Source of the DNA: CAYTGR01 sp964437445
GTDB lineage: Bacteria > Chloroflexota > Anaerolineae > B4-G1 > SLSP01
Direction: 5' to 3'
Length of the DNA stretch: 64,000 nt
Assembly: GCA_964437445.1 (NCBI GenBank)
Contig: CAYTGR010000002.1
Span: 1-64,000 of the forward strand
Below the pieces are notes generated by a model. The model saw only the letters and a list, made by a program, of their open reading frames with translations, ran no database searches and was not told the origin of the DNA. Position 1 is the stretch's first letter, and the number at the start of each line of letters is the position of its first letter. Made by a program: the position numbers and the translations under genes. Below are positions 8,721-17,600 of this stretch, one piece after another.

Positions 8721-8959
8721 TACTGGTTCTCCGGTTGCTCCTGGAGGGAGGGCGCTGGCTGCCCGGTCAGTTGTGATAAGTAGGCCGCCAGTCCGCTCAC
8801 GCTGGCAAAGCCGCGCCGCTGCGCTGCCGGCTCTGATCCGGCGCCGATCAATTCCAGGCTGAACCGCCAGACCGGCTCCGGGCTGGCCTGCAGCTCGTCG
8901 GCCTCAACCCACATCCGCAAAATGAATGCGCGATAGACCGGTGCCTTGTCCATAGCCAT
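8720..8959 (-). CDS. Small conserved protein of unknown function, 79 aa
   Basis: The protein begins MAMDKAPVYRAFILRMWVEA and has no signal peptide, membrane segment or recognised domain. The pattern FxLRMW, then WRFSLE, a charged turn, RRGFASVSGLAAYL is a compact alpha/beta layout that I recall as recurring in short unnamed proteins of Chloroflexota. This recollection is unverified. It is transcribed away from the BTAD regulator that starts at 9097, with 137 bases between them, so co-regulation or a functional link is possible but not shown. The second ATG at 8953 is an alternative start. The ribosome-binding site is weak (GAAAGAG). Confidence 0.6.
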   Translation of the reverse strand: MAMDKAPVYRAFILRMWVEADELQASPEPVWRFSLELIGAGSEPAAQRRGFASVSGLAAYLSQLTGQPAPSLQEQPENQ

Positions 8960-9031
8960 CTCTTTCTACCTCAGATTCGGACCCCCTTGCTTCGCTGTGG
9001 CGGTCACGGTGAGCGCCTCTGGCGGGGTCAA

Positions 9032-9060
9032 TTGCCTCTCTGGATGACTTTGAGTATACT
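9032..9060 (+). promoter_or_regulatory. Sigma-70-like promoter for the BTAD regulator
   Basis: TTGCCT at 9032-9037, a 17-base spacer, then TATACT at 9055-9060. It lies about 37 bases before the first possible start codon at 9097. Confidence 0.65.
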
Positions 9061-9096
9061 GGAGCTGTCTTCGCAAATCCTTCGCTAAATACCGGG

Positions 9097-12000
9097 ATGG
9101 GATGGGGGATGAACGAGGCTGCGATGCCCTATACCTTAGACTCCGCTGCCGCCAGCTTACATGTCTGGTTTTTTGGCGGTTACCGGATGGTGCAGGCCGG
9201 GCAACCGGTGCTGGATTTTGAGTCGGATAAAGCCCGCGCGCTGTTGGGCTATTTGTTGCTGGAAGCGCGTCCCCTTCGCCGCGAACAGCTGGCCGGGCTG
9301 TTCTGGGGCGCGCTGCCCGAAAGCCGGGCGCGGGGCAATCTCAGCCGGGTGCTCTCCAACCTGCGTACTCTGCTGCCGGACTTAATCCAGAGCGACCGCA
9401 GCACGGTGGAACTGGCGCCGGCGTCTCCCCCCTGGGTGGATGTCTGGGTCCTGCTGGCTGCCTATCAAATTGCCCGGCAGTCATCGGCGGATCTGACCGC
9501 GCAGGCGGCGCTGCGGACGGCGCTGGAACTCTACCGGGGGCCGCTGCTGGCCGGTTTTTCGTTGCCCGGCTGTCCGGAATTTGAGGAATGGCTGCGCGGC
9601 TGGCAGGAACACCTGCATACCCAGGCCCTGGCCGCCTTTGAATTGCAAACCGCCTATCACCAGCAGCGCGGCGAGTGGGCGCTGGCTCTGACCAGTGCGC
9701 GCCGTGCGCTGGCCCTGGAACCCTGGCGGGAGAGTGCGCATCGCCAGGTGATGTTCCTGCTGGCGCTGCAAGGCGAGCGCGAGCAGGCGCTCCATCAATA
9801 CGAACTCTGCCGGCAGATCCTGGCGACTGAGTTAGGGGTCGCGCCGGCGGCCGAGACGGTGGCTCTGTACCGCCGTCTGGTGGCCGGCGAGCTGGTACCG
9901 CCGGTGGAGCCCCCGGCGCCGACGGCGGCGCTCCCGACCCCTCTGGCTTCCCTGCCCCTGGTGGGCCGCGAAACGGCTCACGCCTGGCTGCTGACCCGCT
10001 GGCGCGCGGCCCGGCATGGCGGCGGTGGTCTCACGCTCCTGGGCGGCGAGGCCGGTATCGGCAAGACCCGGCTGGTCCAGGAGGTGCTGCGTTTTGTAGC
10101 CGGTCAGGGCGGGCGGATCTTCAGCGGTCGCTGCTATGAGTTCAGCCGCGCCGTGCCTTACCAGGCTTTCTATGAGGCGCTCCAACCTGCTCTGGCGCAG
10201 ACTCTCAATACGCTGCCGGGCGGGTTGGCGCCCGGGCTGCCACCGTTGCTGCCGGCCATGGCGCTGCCTGAACGGACCGGTCTCTTTCAAGCGCTGACGG
10301 CCTGGTTGCGCAGCCAGGCCGGTCCTACCGTCATCTTTTTGGATGATTTGCATTGGGCTGATACGGACACGCTGGACTTGTTGCACTATTTGCTCCGTCA
10401 TCTCGGCCCAACGCCCTGCTGGCTGATCGGCACCTATCGGATGGAGGAAACGCCGCCCGATCATCCGTTGACCCATTTGAAACAGAGCCTCAATTGCGAT
10501 GGCTTGCTGCATACGCTGACTCTGGCTCCGTTGACCCTGGCCGAAGTAACCCGGCTCAGCGCGCAATTCCTTGCCCGGCCAGAGGCCACGGCTGCCGGCG
10601 AAAGCGCCGGGCTGGCTGCTTATCTCTACCGTGAGAGCGAAGGTAATCCCTTTTTCATTGTGGAACTGTTGGAAACGCTGCGTGAACAAGGGAGTTTGCG
10701 CCCGGTAGCGGCTGGCTGGGAGCTGGTGGGCGATTGGACGGCCGCCCCCTCACTGCCGGGCCGGGTGCAGGACCTAGTCTTGCAACGGGTGCAGCACCTG
10801 GACGAGAGCCAACAGTATCTCCTGACCCTGGCGGCCGCTCACGGACAGGCTTTTGATGTGGCGTTGTTGGCAGCCGCCGGGGAGTGCCCGCCGGAGACGG
10901 CCGAGCTGGCGCTGGCCGAAGGCCGGGCGCGGCATTTGATCCGTCCGGTCGCCGGCGGTTGGGACCTGGCGCACGACAAGATCCGGGCCATTCTTTACCA
11001 GGCCGTGCCCGTGCCCCTGCGTCGTCTGCTTCATGCCCGGCTGGGGGCGGCGCTGGAACAGGTGCACCCGGAGGAGGTGGCGCTGCTGGCTTATCACTTT
11101 GACCGCGCGCAGCAACCCCAGGCTGCGGTGCGCTATCTGCTCTTGGCCGGTGACCAGGCCCGGCAAGTTTACGCACTGGAGCAGGCCGGCGCGTATTATC
11201 GGCGGGGGCTGGAATTGACCCATGATGCCGGGATGCGTTATGCGCTGCTCAGCGGTCTGGAGACGATCTATGATTTATGCAGCGCTCGTGAGTCACAGCA
11301 GGCCGTGTTGGTGGAACTGAGCGCGCTGGCGGCCCAGGAAACGCCGGAGGGGGGCGCGGTCCACCGGCAGGCAGAAGTGGCCTTGCGGCAGGCGCACTAT
11401 GCCGAGGCGGTCAGCGACTACGCCGCCGCGGCTGCCGCTGCGGAGCGGGCCGTAGCGCTGGCCCTGGCAGCCGGGGATGCTCCGCTCGTCGCCGCCGGCT
11501 ATCGGCAGTGGGGCTACGCCCTGCGGCGGCAGGGAGCCCTGCCGGCGGCGCGCGAGTTCTACGAGCGGGCGCGGGACGCCGCCGAGCGCGCCGGCGCCCG
11601 GGCCGTGCTGAACGATAGTCTGCAAGGATTGGCTAACGTTGCCTGGAGTCAGGGAGATTACGCGGCCGCCCGGACGTATTTGGAACAAAGCCTGGCGCTC
11701 TGCCAGGAGTTGGGCGACCGGCGGGGCGAAGCCGACGCCTATAACATCCTGGGGATTGTCTGGCAGCGCCAGGGGGAATGGTTGGCGGCGCAGACCTATT
11801 ACCGCCGTGCCCTGGAATTGCGCCAGGCCATTGGAGACCGGCGAGGGCAGGCCCTCAGTCACAACAATCTGGGGGCGATTGCCAGTGAATTGGGCGACCT
11901 CGCCGCCGCCAGGGCGGCCTATACCACGGCCGCCACCCTTTGCCGCGAGGTTGAAGATCGTTGGGGCGCGGCCATCGCTGCCCTGGGCCTGGCCGGGGTT

Positions 12001-12525
12001 GCCCTGGACCAGGGTGAGCTGGAAACCGCGCAGCACTACGCTACCGAAGGGTTGGCTGGCCTGCAGGCAGTCGGCGCGCCACAACGTCTGGCCCAGGCCC
12101 GGTATCTTTTGGGCTGCGTGGCGCAGGCGCGCGGAGAGGTGGAAAGCGCCGAACAACACTTCAAGGCCGCCCTGCTCCTGGGACAGGAAACCCGGCAGCC
12201 GGGCTTAGTGGTGTTGAGCTTGGGCCGGCTGGCACGCCAGGCCGCCATGGAGGGGGCCGCCGCCATGGCTTACCCCTACCTGGAAGAAGCGCTCACGTAC
12301 CTGGCGTGCGATCCCCGGCTGGCCGGCTTTCCCCGACCGTTGCGCGCTCATTGGGATTGCTACCTGGCCCTGACCGCCTTGCACGATCCTCGTGCGGGGA
12401 CCTTCCTGGCACACGCGCGCGCCTTATTGCAGGCCCAGGCGGCTGCGCTGCCGGCGCCGCTGGCGGCCCTCTTCTTGACCCAAATCCCTGAGCATCAGGC
12501 ACTGATGCAGACTGCCGGCGCTTGA
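9097..12525 (+). CDS. BTAD / AAA-ATPase / TPR transcriptional regulator (SARP-LAL type)
   Basis: A 1142-residue cytoplasmic regulator. An OmpR-like winged helix (about 20-105, with DKARALLGYLLLE) and a bacterial transcriptional activation domain (about 110-270, with LALEPWRESAHRQVM) resemble SARP activators. An AAA-type ATPase follows, with Walker A GGEAGIGKT near 316-324 and Walker B TVIFLDDLHWAD near 410-420. From about 690 to the end it is built of TPR repeats (for example DAYNILGIVWQRQGEWLAAQ), a likely ligand- or partner-sensing scaffold. Starts at 9097, 9109 and 9124 are in frame; only 9124 has a well-spaced GAGG, so the protein may be nine residues shorter. A terminator follows at 12607. 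The target genes are unknown; the divergent 79-residue gene is one candidate. A second regulator of this type lies at 27030. Confidence 0.85.
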   Translation: MGWGMNEAAMPYTLDSAAASLHVWFFGGYRMVQAGQPVLDFESDKARALLGYLLLEARPLRREQLAGLFWGALPESRARGNLSRVLSNLRTLLPDLIQSDRSTVELAPASPPWVDVWVLLAAYQIARQSSADLTAQAALRTALELYRGPLLAGFSLPGCPEFEEWLRGWQEHLHTQALAAFELQTAYHQQRGEWALALTSARRALALEPWRESAHRQVMFLLALQGEREQALHQYELCRQILATELGVAPAAETVALYRRLVAGELVPPVEPPAPTAALPTPLASLPLVGRETAHAWLLTRWRAARHGGGGLTLLGGEAGIGKTRLVQEVLRFVAGQGGRIFSGRCYEFSRAVPYQAFYEALQPALAQTLNTLPGGLAPGLPPLLPAMALPERTGLFQALTAWLRSQAGPTVIFLDDLHWADTDTLDLLHYLLRHLGPTPCWLIGTYRMEETPPDHPLTHLKQSLNCDGLLHTLTLAPLTLAEVTRLSAQFLARPEATAAGESAGLAAYLYRESEGNPFFIVELLETLREQGSLRPVAAGWELVGDWTAAPSLPGRVQDLVLQRVQHLDESQQYLLTLAAAHGQAFDVALLAAAGECPPETAELALAEGRARHLIRPVAGGWDLAHDKIRAILYQAVPVPLRRLLHARLGAALEQVHPEEVALLAYHFDRAQQPQAAVRYLLLAGDQARQVYALEQAGAYYRRGLELTHDAGMRYALLSGLETIYDLCSARESQQAVLVELSALAAQETPEGGAVHRQAEVALRQAHYAEAVSDYAAAAAAAERAVALALAAGDAPLVAAGYRQWGYALRRQGALPAAREFYERARDAAERAGARAVLNDSLQGLANVAWSQGDYAAARTYLEQSLALCQELGDRRGEADAYNILGIVWQRQGEWLAAQTYYRRALELRQAIGDRRGQALSHNNLGAIASELGDLAAARAAYTTAATLCREVEDRWGAAIAALGLAGVALDQGELETAQHYATEGLAGLQAVGAPQRLAQARYLLGCVAQARGEVESAEQHFKAALLLGQETRQPGLVVLSLGRLARQAAMEGAAAMAYPYLEEALTYLACDPRLAGFPRPLRAHWDCYLALTALHDPRAGTFLAHARALLQAQAAALPAPLAALFLTQIPEHQALMQTAGA

Positions 12526-12606
12526 CACTGCCCTCGGCGTTGAGCGACCGGCCTCAGGTCAGGGTATCTTGCGCCAGGGTCAGGTTTATGCTACCCCACT
12601 TAGATG

Positions 12607-12640
12607 AAAGCCACGCTTTTCTGAAGCGGTGGCTTTTGTT
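12607..12640 (+). terminator. Intrinsic terminator of the BTAD regulator gene
   Basis: AAAGCCAC (12607-12614) pairs with GTGGCTTT (12629-12636). Inside, GCTT pairs with AAGC, leaving one bulged base and a 5-base loop. It is followed by TTGTT. The -35 region of the next promoter overlaps its end. Confidence 0.7.
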
Positions 12641-12661
12641 CATTGTGCTTTGTGTTATACT
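12636..12661 (+). promoter_or_regulatory. Candidate extended -10 promoter of the one-carbon genes
   Basis: TGTTATACT at 12653-12661 is a perfect extended -10 (TG-n-TATACT). The -35 is poor (TTGTTC at 12636, 14-base spacer), as is usual for extended -10 promoters. The predicted transcript would start near 12668. Confidence 0.55.
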
Positions 12662-12672
12662 GGATACGATAA

Positions 12673-12757
12673 GGGGGAGGCCCAGGCGAGGCGGTCAGGG
12701 CCTGCAGGGGCGCGCTGCAAACGGCGCTCAAGCGCCTCACGGGAAACCTGATCCCCC
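12673..12757 (+). promoter_or_regulatory. Possible structured leader RNA upstream of the MetV-like gene
   Basis: GGGGGA (12673-12678) can pair with TCCCCC (12752-12757) and would enclose three hairpins: GGCCC/GGGCC (12679-12683 with 12698-12702), GCAG/CTGC (12704-12707 with 12715-12718) and GGCGC/GCGCC (12723-12727 with 12732-12736). It begins just past the predicted start of transcription and ends before the AAGGA ribosome-binding site. I do not recognise a known riboswitch class. The third hairpin may instead be a remnant of the composite repeat. Confidence 0.3.
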
Positions 12758-12782
12758 AGATATTTTCATGGCAAGGAAAAAT

Positions 12783-13307
12783 ATGACCTGGCGTACCTAT
12801 TTACAAGATCATCCCGCTGTGCTGGTCTGGGCCTGGCAGGTGAACGAGAAGCTGCTGGCGTGGCTCAAACCGTTGCTGGCGCGCTTCGGCGCCGACCGGG
12901 CGTCACGCCTGCTGCGGCCGGCTGAAACGGCATTCAAGCGTCCGGTCTTTGATTGCCAGGAGTGCGGGCAGTGTGTGTTGCACTACACCGGCATGACCTG
13001 TCCCATGACCTGCCCCAAGACGCTGCGCAATGGCCCCTGCGGTGGCGTCCGCGCCGACGGCCACTGCGAGGTCTACCCGGAGCGCGCTTGTGTCTGGGTC
13101 AAAGCGTATGAGCGCGCGCAGCGGACGCCCTACGCTCGTGAACTGCGGCGGCTCAATCCCCCGGTGGATGCCCGGCTGAGGGGGCTGTCGTCGTGGGTCA
13201 CGTTTGCCACCGGGCAGGATCAGATTACCACCGGAAATGAAGCGGCCATCCGCTACGCTGATGAAGTGTTGAAAGAGTCGCCATGCGCCGGGGTGCCCCA
13301 ACGCTGA
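12783..13307 (+). CDS. MetV-like zinc-binding protein (methylenetetrahydrofolate reductase C-terminal domain)
   Basis: The 174-residue product has a cysteine-rich centre, FDCQECGQCVLHYTGMTCPM, then CPKTLRNGPCGGV and HCEVYPERACVW. This is the signature of the MTHFR C-terminal (MetV) family, known in acetogens and other bacteria as the zinc-binding partner of a short MetF. The start at 12783 is preferred because AAGGA precedes it with 5-base spacing; ATG 12768 would add five residues. The MetF-like gene follows 118 bases downstream, which supports a two-subunit reductase. The frame upstream to 12522 is not coding by character. No membrane segment or signal peptide is seen. Confidence 0.8.
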   Translation: MTWRTYLQDHPAVLVWAWQVNEKLLAWLKPLLARFGADRASRLLRPAETAFKRPVFDCQECGQCVLHYTGMTCPMTCPKTLRNGPCGGVRADGHCEVYPERACVWVKAYERAQRTPYARELRRLNPPVDARLRGLSSWVTFATGQDQITTGNEAAIRYADEVLKESPCAGVPQR

Positions 13308-13323
13308 ACGACCATTATTCGTA

Positions 13324-13395
13324 GAGAGCAGTGAGCCGTGCAGAGTTGGCCAGGCCTGAACTGCTCACAATTCACTGTTCACCTGCGGCTTCTCT
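13324..13395 (+). repeat. Inverted heptamer repeat between metV-like and metF-like genes
   Basis: GAGAGCA, GTGAGCC and GTGCAGA are followed by CTGCTCA, CAATTCA, CTGTTCA, so the two halves are imperfect inverted copies of a 7-mer. It fills most of the 118-base gap. Confidence 0.6.
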
Positions 13396-13425
13396 TGTAA
13401 GGACTTTTGTTTTGTAAGGAGAGAA

Positions 13426-14433
13426 ATGTCACCCTTAACACCCTGGGTGGTTGACCCCGGTCCCGGCAGCCAGTTGCAGAAGGTGCTACGCGCCGGCCAC
13501 TTTGCCGTAGCTTGCGAAATCTCGCCGCCGGTAGGGCCCAATCCGGAGGCGGTGCAGCGCCAGATCGCTCAGTTGCGCGGCTACGCCGACGCTTACAACG
13601 TTACCGATAACCCCTCGGCGACCGTCCACATGTCCAGCCTGGCGGCGAGCATCATGCTCAAACAGGCGGGGTTAGACCCGGTCTTGCAGCTGACCTGCCG
13701 CGACCGCAACCGGCTGGCGTTGCAGGCCGATCTGTTGGGCGCGGCGGCGTTCGGCATCACCACCGTGCTGGCCCTCAGCGGCGATCACGTTTTGGGCGGC
13801 GATCACCCGCAGAGCAAACCGGTCTACGACCTGGATTCCATCAACCTGGTGCGGATGATCCGCCTGATGCGCGAAGGGGTCTTTGAGAACGGCAAGCCTA
13901 TCCCCAAGCGCGCGCCGGAGTTCTTCATCGGCGCGGTGGAGAACCCCTTTGCCCCGCCCTATGAGTTCCGCCCGCTCCGGCTGGCGAAGAAGGTGGCCGC
14001 CGGCGCGCAATTCATCCAGACGCAGTTGATCTTCAACGTGGCCCGCTTCCGCGAATTCATGGCCCGCGTGGTAGACCTGGGGCTGCACGAAAAGGTGGCG
14101 ATCCTGGCGGGCGTGGGGCCGATCCGGTCGCTCAAGGCGGCGGAGTTCATGGCGACTCAGGTTGCCGGGCTGGAAGTCCCGCCAGAAGTGGTGGAGCGGA
14201 TCGGCAGGTTTAGCAAGAAGGAGGATCAGGCCAAAGCCGGGATAGAGCTCTGTCTGGAAATTGCCCGGCAGGTGCACGAAATCCCCGGTGTCCGGGGGCT
14301 GCACCTCATGGCGGTGGCCTGGCCCGAGGCGATCCCGCAGCTGGTGACCGCGCTGGGGCTTTATCCGCGTCCGGCTCTGGAACCGGTGGAATGGTCATCG
14401 CTGGCCGTCCTCCCGTTGGAGCTGGAGGGCTAG
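13426..14433 (+). CDS. metF: Methylenetetrahydrofolate reductase, MetF-type TIM barrel
   Basis: A 335-residue flavoprotein-family barrel expected to reduce 5,10-methylene-THF to 5-methyl-THF, the methyl donor for methionine synthase at 18426. Recognisable family segments are VACEISPPVGPN near the N-terminus (the catalytic Glu of the FExxPP-type motif), NVTDNPSATVHMSS, LQLTCRDRNR, VLALSGDH, QFIQTQLIFN and ILAGVGPIRS. The length fits the short MetF class that works with MetV. AAGGAG lies just before the ATG. The exact electron donor (NADH, ferredoxin or another carrier) cannot be told from sequence. It is separated from the methionine synthase gene by a histidine kinase on the same strand. Confidence 0.88.
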   Translation: MSPLTPWVVDPGPGSQLQKVLRAGHFAVACEISPPVGPNPEAVQRQIAQLRGYADAYNVTDNPSATVHMSSLAASIMLKQAGLDPVLQLTCRDRNRLALQADLLGAAAFGITTVLALSGDHVLGGDHPQSKPVYDLDSINLVRMIRLMREGVFENGKPIPKRAPEFFIGAVENPFAPPYEFRPLRLAKKVAAGAQFIQTQLIFNVARFREFMARVVDLGLHEKVAILAGVGPIRSLKAAEFMATQVAGLEVPPEVVERIGRFSKKEDQAKAGIELCLEIARQVHEIPGVRGLHLMAVAWPEAIPQLVTALGLYPRPALEPVEWSSLAVLPLELEG

Positions 14434-14488
14434 GGAGAGGGGAAGGGTAGGGCAAACTTTAGTTTGCCGTAAACCCTGGCAGTTTTAA

Positions 14489-14613
14489 GGGAATTCCCCC
14501 TGAACTGGCATTCACCAGCGGTGGGATGAAAATCAGGTTTGTAGTGCCGCGCTTCAGCGCGGCTAAGACGGCGTTAAAGCGCCTGACTACAAACAGAGCA
14601 CTATGTTCAAGGG
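14489..14613 (+). repeat. Dispersed composite repeat, full-length copy
   Basis: The left module GGAATTCC to GTGGGATGAAAAT is followed by the core bounded by TTTGTAGT and ACTACAAAC, containing CGCGCTTCAGCGCG and GGCGTTAAAGCGCC, and the tail CTATGTTCAAGGGAG. The tail provides the GGGAGGGGG ribosome-binding site of the kinase gene at 14626. A separate small hairpin, GGCAAACTTTAGTTTGCC, lies just upstream at about 14453-14470. Confidence 0.85.
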
Positions 14614-14625
14614 AGGGGGAACAGG

Positions 14626-17600
14626 ATGGACCAGAGGAAGCCTCAGCCGACGCAAGACCCCCCCGGCTGCCAGGCCGGCGGCGAGACGCCCGCCGCGCTG
14701 GCCGAGAGCCTGGAGCGCTACCGCCGAATCGTGGAAACCACGCAAGAGGGCATCTGGGAGATGGACGGTCAGTTCGTCACCACTTACGTCAACCGGCAGA
14801 TGGCCGCTTTGCTCGGCTACGAGCCGGCTGAGATGCTGGGCCGTCCTGTTACCGATTTCATGTTGCCGGAAGAGCTGGGCGACCATCGGGTGAAAATGGA
14901 ACGCCGCCAGCGCGGAATCCATGAGCGCTACGAACGCCAGTTCCGCCGCCGCGATGGCAGCAGTTGCTGGATGCTGGTCTCCGCGACCGCGTTGCAGGAT
15001 GCTCAGGGCAACTTTGCCGGCTCTTTCGCCATGCTGACCGACATCACGGCGCGCAAGCAGGCCGAAGCGGCGCTGCGCCAGAGTGAAGCGCGCTACCGTG
15101 AGCTGTTTGAGGATGCTTCGGTGGGCATCTTTCAGAGCCTGCCAGAAGGACGCTACCGCGTGGTCAACCGGGCTTTTGCCGCGATGTTTGGCTATGATAG
15201 TCCGGCTCAGATGGTGGCTGAAGTGACCGATATTGCCACGCAACTGTACGCTTCTGCCGAAGACCGCGCGCGCGTGAGCCGTTTGTTGCTGGAGCAGGGA
15301 ACGCTTGTCAATCACGAAGTGCGTCTCCGTCGCCGCGATGGCACGCCCTTTTGGGGCTCCATCAACGCCACTGTGGTTTACGATGAACAGGGGCAGGTGC
15401 AATATTATTATGGTACGTTAATCAACATTACCGAGCGCAAGCAGGCCGAAGAAGCACTGCGGGCCAGTGAAAGCCGCTTCCGCAGCCTGGTGGAATCCAT
15501 GGATGATATTGTCTTCACGCTTGATCGCGAGCAACGGCATACCGGCGTTTTCGGGCGCTGGATTGAGCGGTTAGGGGTGACGCCGAACCATTTTTTGGGC
15601 AAGACAGCTCGTGAAATTCTGGGACCGGAAGCCGCCGCAGTTCATGAAGCTGCTGCCCAACGCGCGCTGGCTGGCGAGCCAACAGTCTATGAATGGTCGG
15701 TGCCCTATCCAACCGGCACGTTGGAGTATCAGACCTCCCTTTCCCCGCTCCGGGATGTGACCGGCGCTATTGTGGGGGTGGTGGGAGTGGGCCGGGACGT
15801 GACCGCCTGGAAACGGGCCGAACACGCCTTGCGGGAACGGGAAAGAATCTGGGAGCTACAAGCAGCGCTGCTGTTACAGCTGATGACAGAAGGTGCCCTG
15901 CTCCAGGGTGATATCCGGCGCGCGATTGAAAAGATCATGGAGGCGGGCGCGGCCATGGTGGGCACGGCGCGGGTCAGCGTCTGGCTCTACGCGGCAGATT
16001 ACACCTTGATTCGTTGCTTTGATCTCTACGAGCGCGATGAGGCGCGACACAGTGCCGGCGAGGAGCTGGGTAGCGCCGAATTCCCGGCCTATGTCCAGGC
16101 GCACCGACAGGGGCGCGTTATCGCGGCTGCCGATGTCTATGCCGATCCCCGTACCTGTCAGATCCCGGCCGCATACTATCAGCGTTATCAAATTTGCTCG
16201 TTGCTGGATGCGCCAATCTGGTTACACGATCGGGTGGGAGGCCTGCTCAGTTTTGAGCAGACCCAAACGCCCCGGCAGTGGACCTCTGAGGATGAGCGAG
16301 TAGCGATCACGCTGGCTACCCTGGTCGCACTCAGTTTTGAGATTGGAGAGCGGCGGCAGGCCGAAGCAGCCTTATACGAAAGCGAAGCCCGGCAGCGGCA
16401 AATTTTGGAAGCGGTGCCGGTGGCCATCGTCCTCAGCCGGGTGGAGGATGGCACCATCCTGTATGCCAACCACTATGCCAGTAGCCTGTTTGGCCTGCCG
16501 GTGGCCGAGCTGGTCGGCCGTTCCATGGTGGATCTGTACGGTTCGGTGGCCGACCAGCAGCGGCTGCTCCAGGAACTGGCGCAACAGGGCCGCGTGCGGG
16601 ATTACGAATTCCGGGTGCGCCGCCTGGATCAAGGAACCGGGCGCTGGGTCAGCTTAGCGGTCCAGCCTTTTTCCTACCAGGGGGTACCGGTCTGGTTGAG
16701 CTCCCTGGTGGATATCACCGACCGCAAACAGGCCGAGCAGGAGCGCGAACAGCTGCTGGTGCAGCTCTGGGAGCAGGCACAGCAGCGGCAACAGATTATC
16801 AACACGGTGCCTGAAGGCATCCTTTTACTGGTGGCCGATGAGACCAGGCAATACCGGGTGCAGCTGGCTAACCTTCTGGGTGAGAAAGACCTGACGTTTC
16901 TGGCCCAGGGGCGGGTGGGCGAGTACCTGCTCCGCTTGGGCGGACAGCCCCTGGCCCGTTTTTTGACCTCACCTCCCAAGGGGTTATGGCATGAGCTGGA
17001 GTATGGGGGCCGGATCTTCCAGCTCATCGCGCGCTCGTTGCAGGACCAACCGACCAACGGCAGCTGGGTGCTGGTGATCCGCGACATCACCCAGCAGCGC
17101 GATACCGAGCGGCGAATGCAGCAGCAGGAACGGCTGGCGGCCGTAGGCCAGCTGGCTGCCGGGATTGCCCACGATTTCAACAACATCCTGGCCGTGATTG
17201 GCCTCTACGCGCAGCTGATGGTGCAGGATACCGCGCTGTCACCCCGGGTGCGTGAACGGCTCGCGATCATCAATCAGGAAGCGCAGCACGCTTCCCGGCT
17301 GATCCAGCAGATTCTGGATTTCAGCCGCCAGACCGTCTTAGAGCGCCGGCCGTTGGATTTGTTGCCGCTGTTCAAGGAGCAGCTCAAAATCCTGGAGCGG
17401 ACTTTGCCCGAATCCATTCGCCTCTCGCTGGTGCACGCTGCCGACACTTGCATGGTGCACGGCGACCCCACCCGGTTACAGCAGCTGCTCATGAATCTGG
17501 CGCTCAACGCCCGCGACGCCATGCCAGAAGGGGGCGAGCTGCGCGTCGTGCTGGAACGGTTGACTATCACGGCGGCGCAATGTCAAGGAAAGGCGCCGCC

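Noticed and set aside
12673..12757. SAH riboswitch upstream of the one-carbon genes
   Set aside because: GCGCTGCAA and ACGGCGCTCA are reminiscent of the SAH element, but their order and the missing intervening segment do not fit its consensus as I know it. Kept only as an unclassified structured leader.
12522..12782. Upstream extension of the MetV-like gene to 12522
   Set aside because: This region contains a terminator, a promoter and a structured leader. The extra translation is Arg/Gly-rich filler, and ATG 12783 has a good ribosome-binding site.
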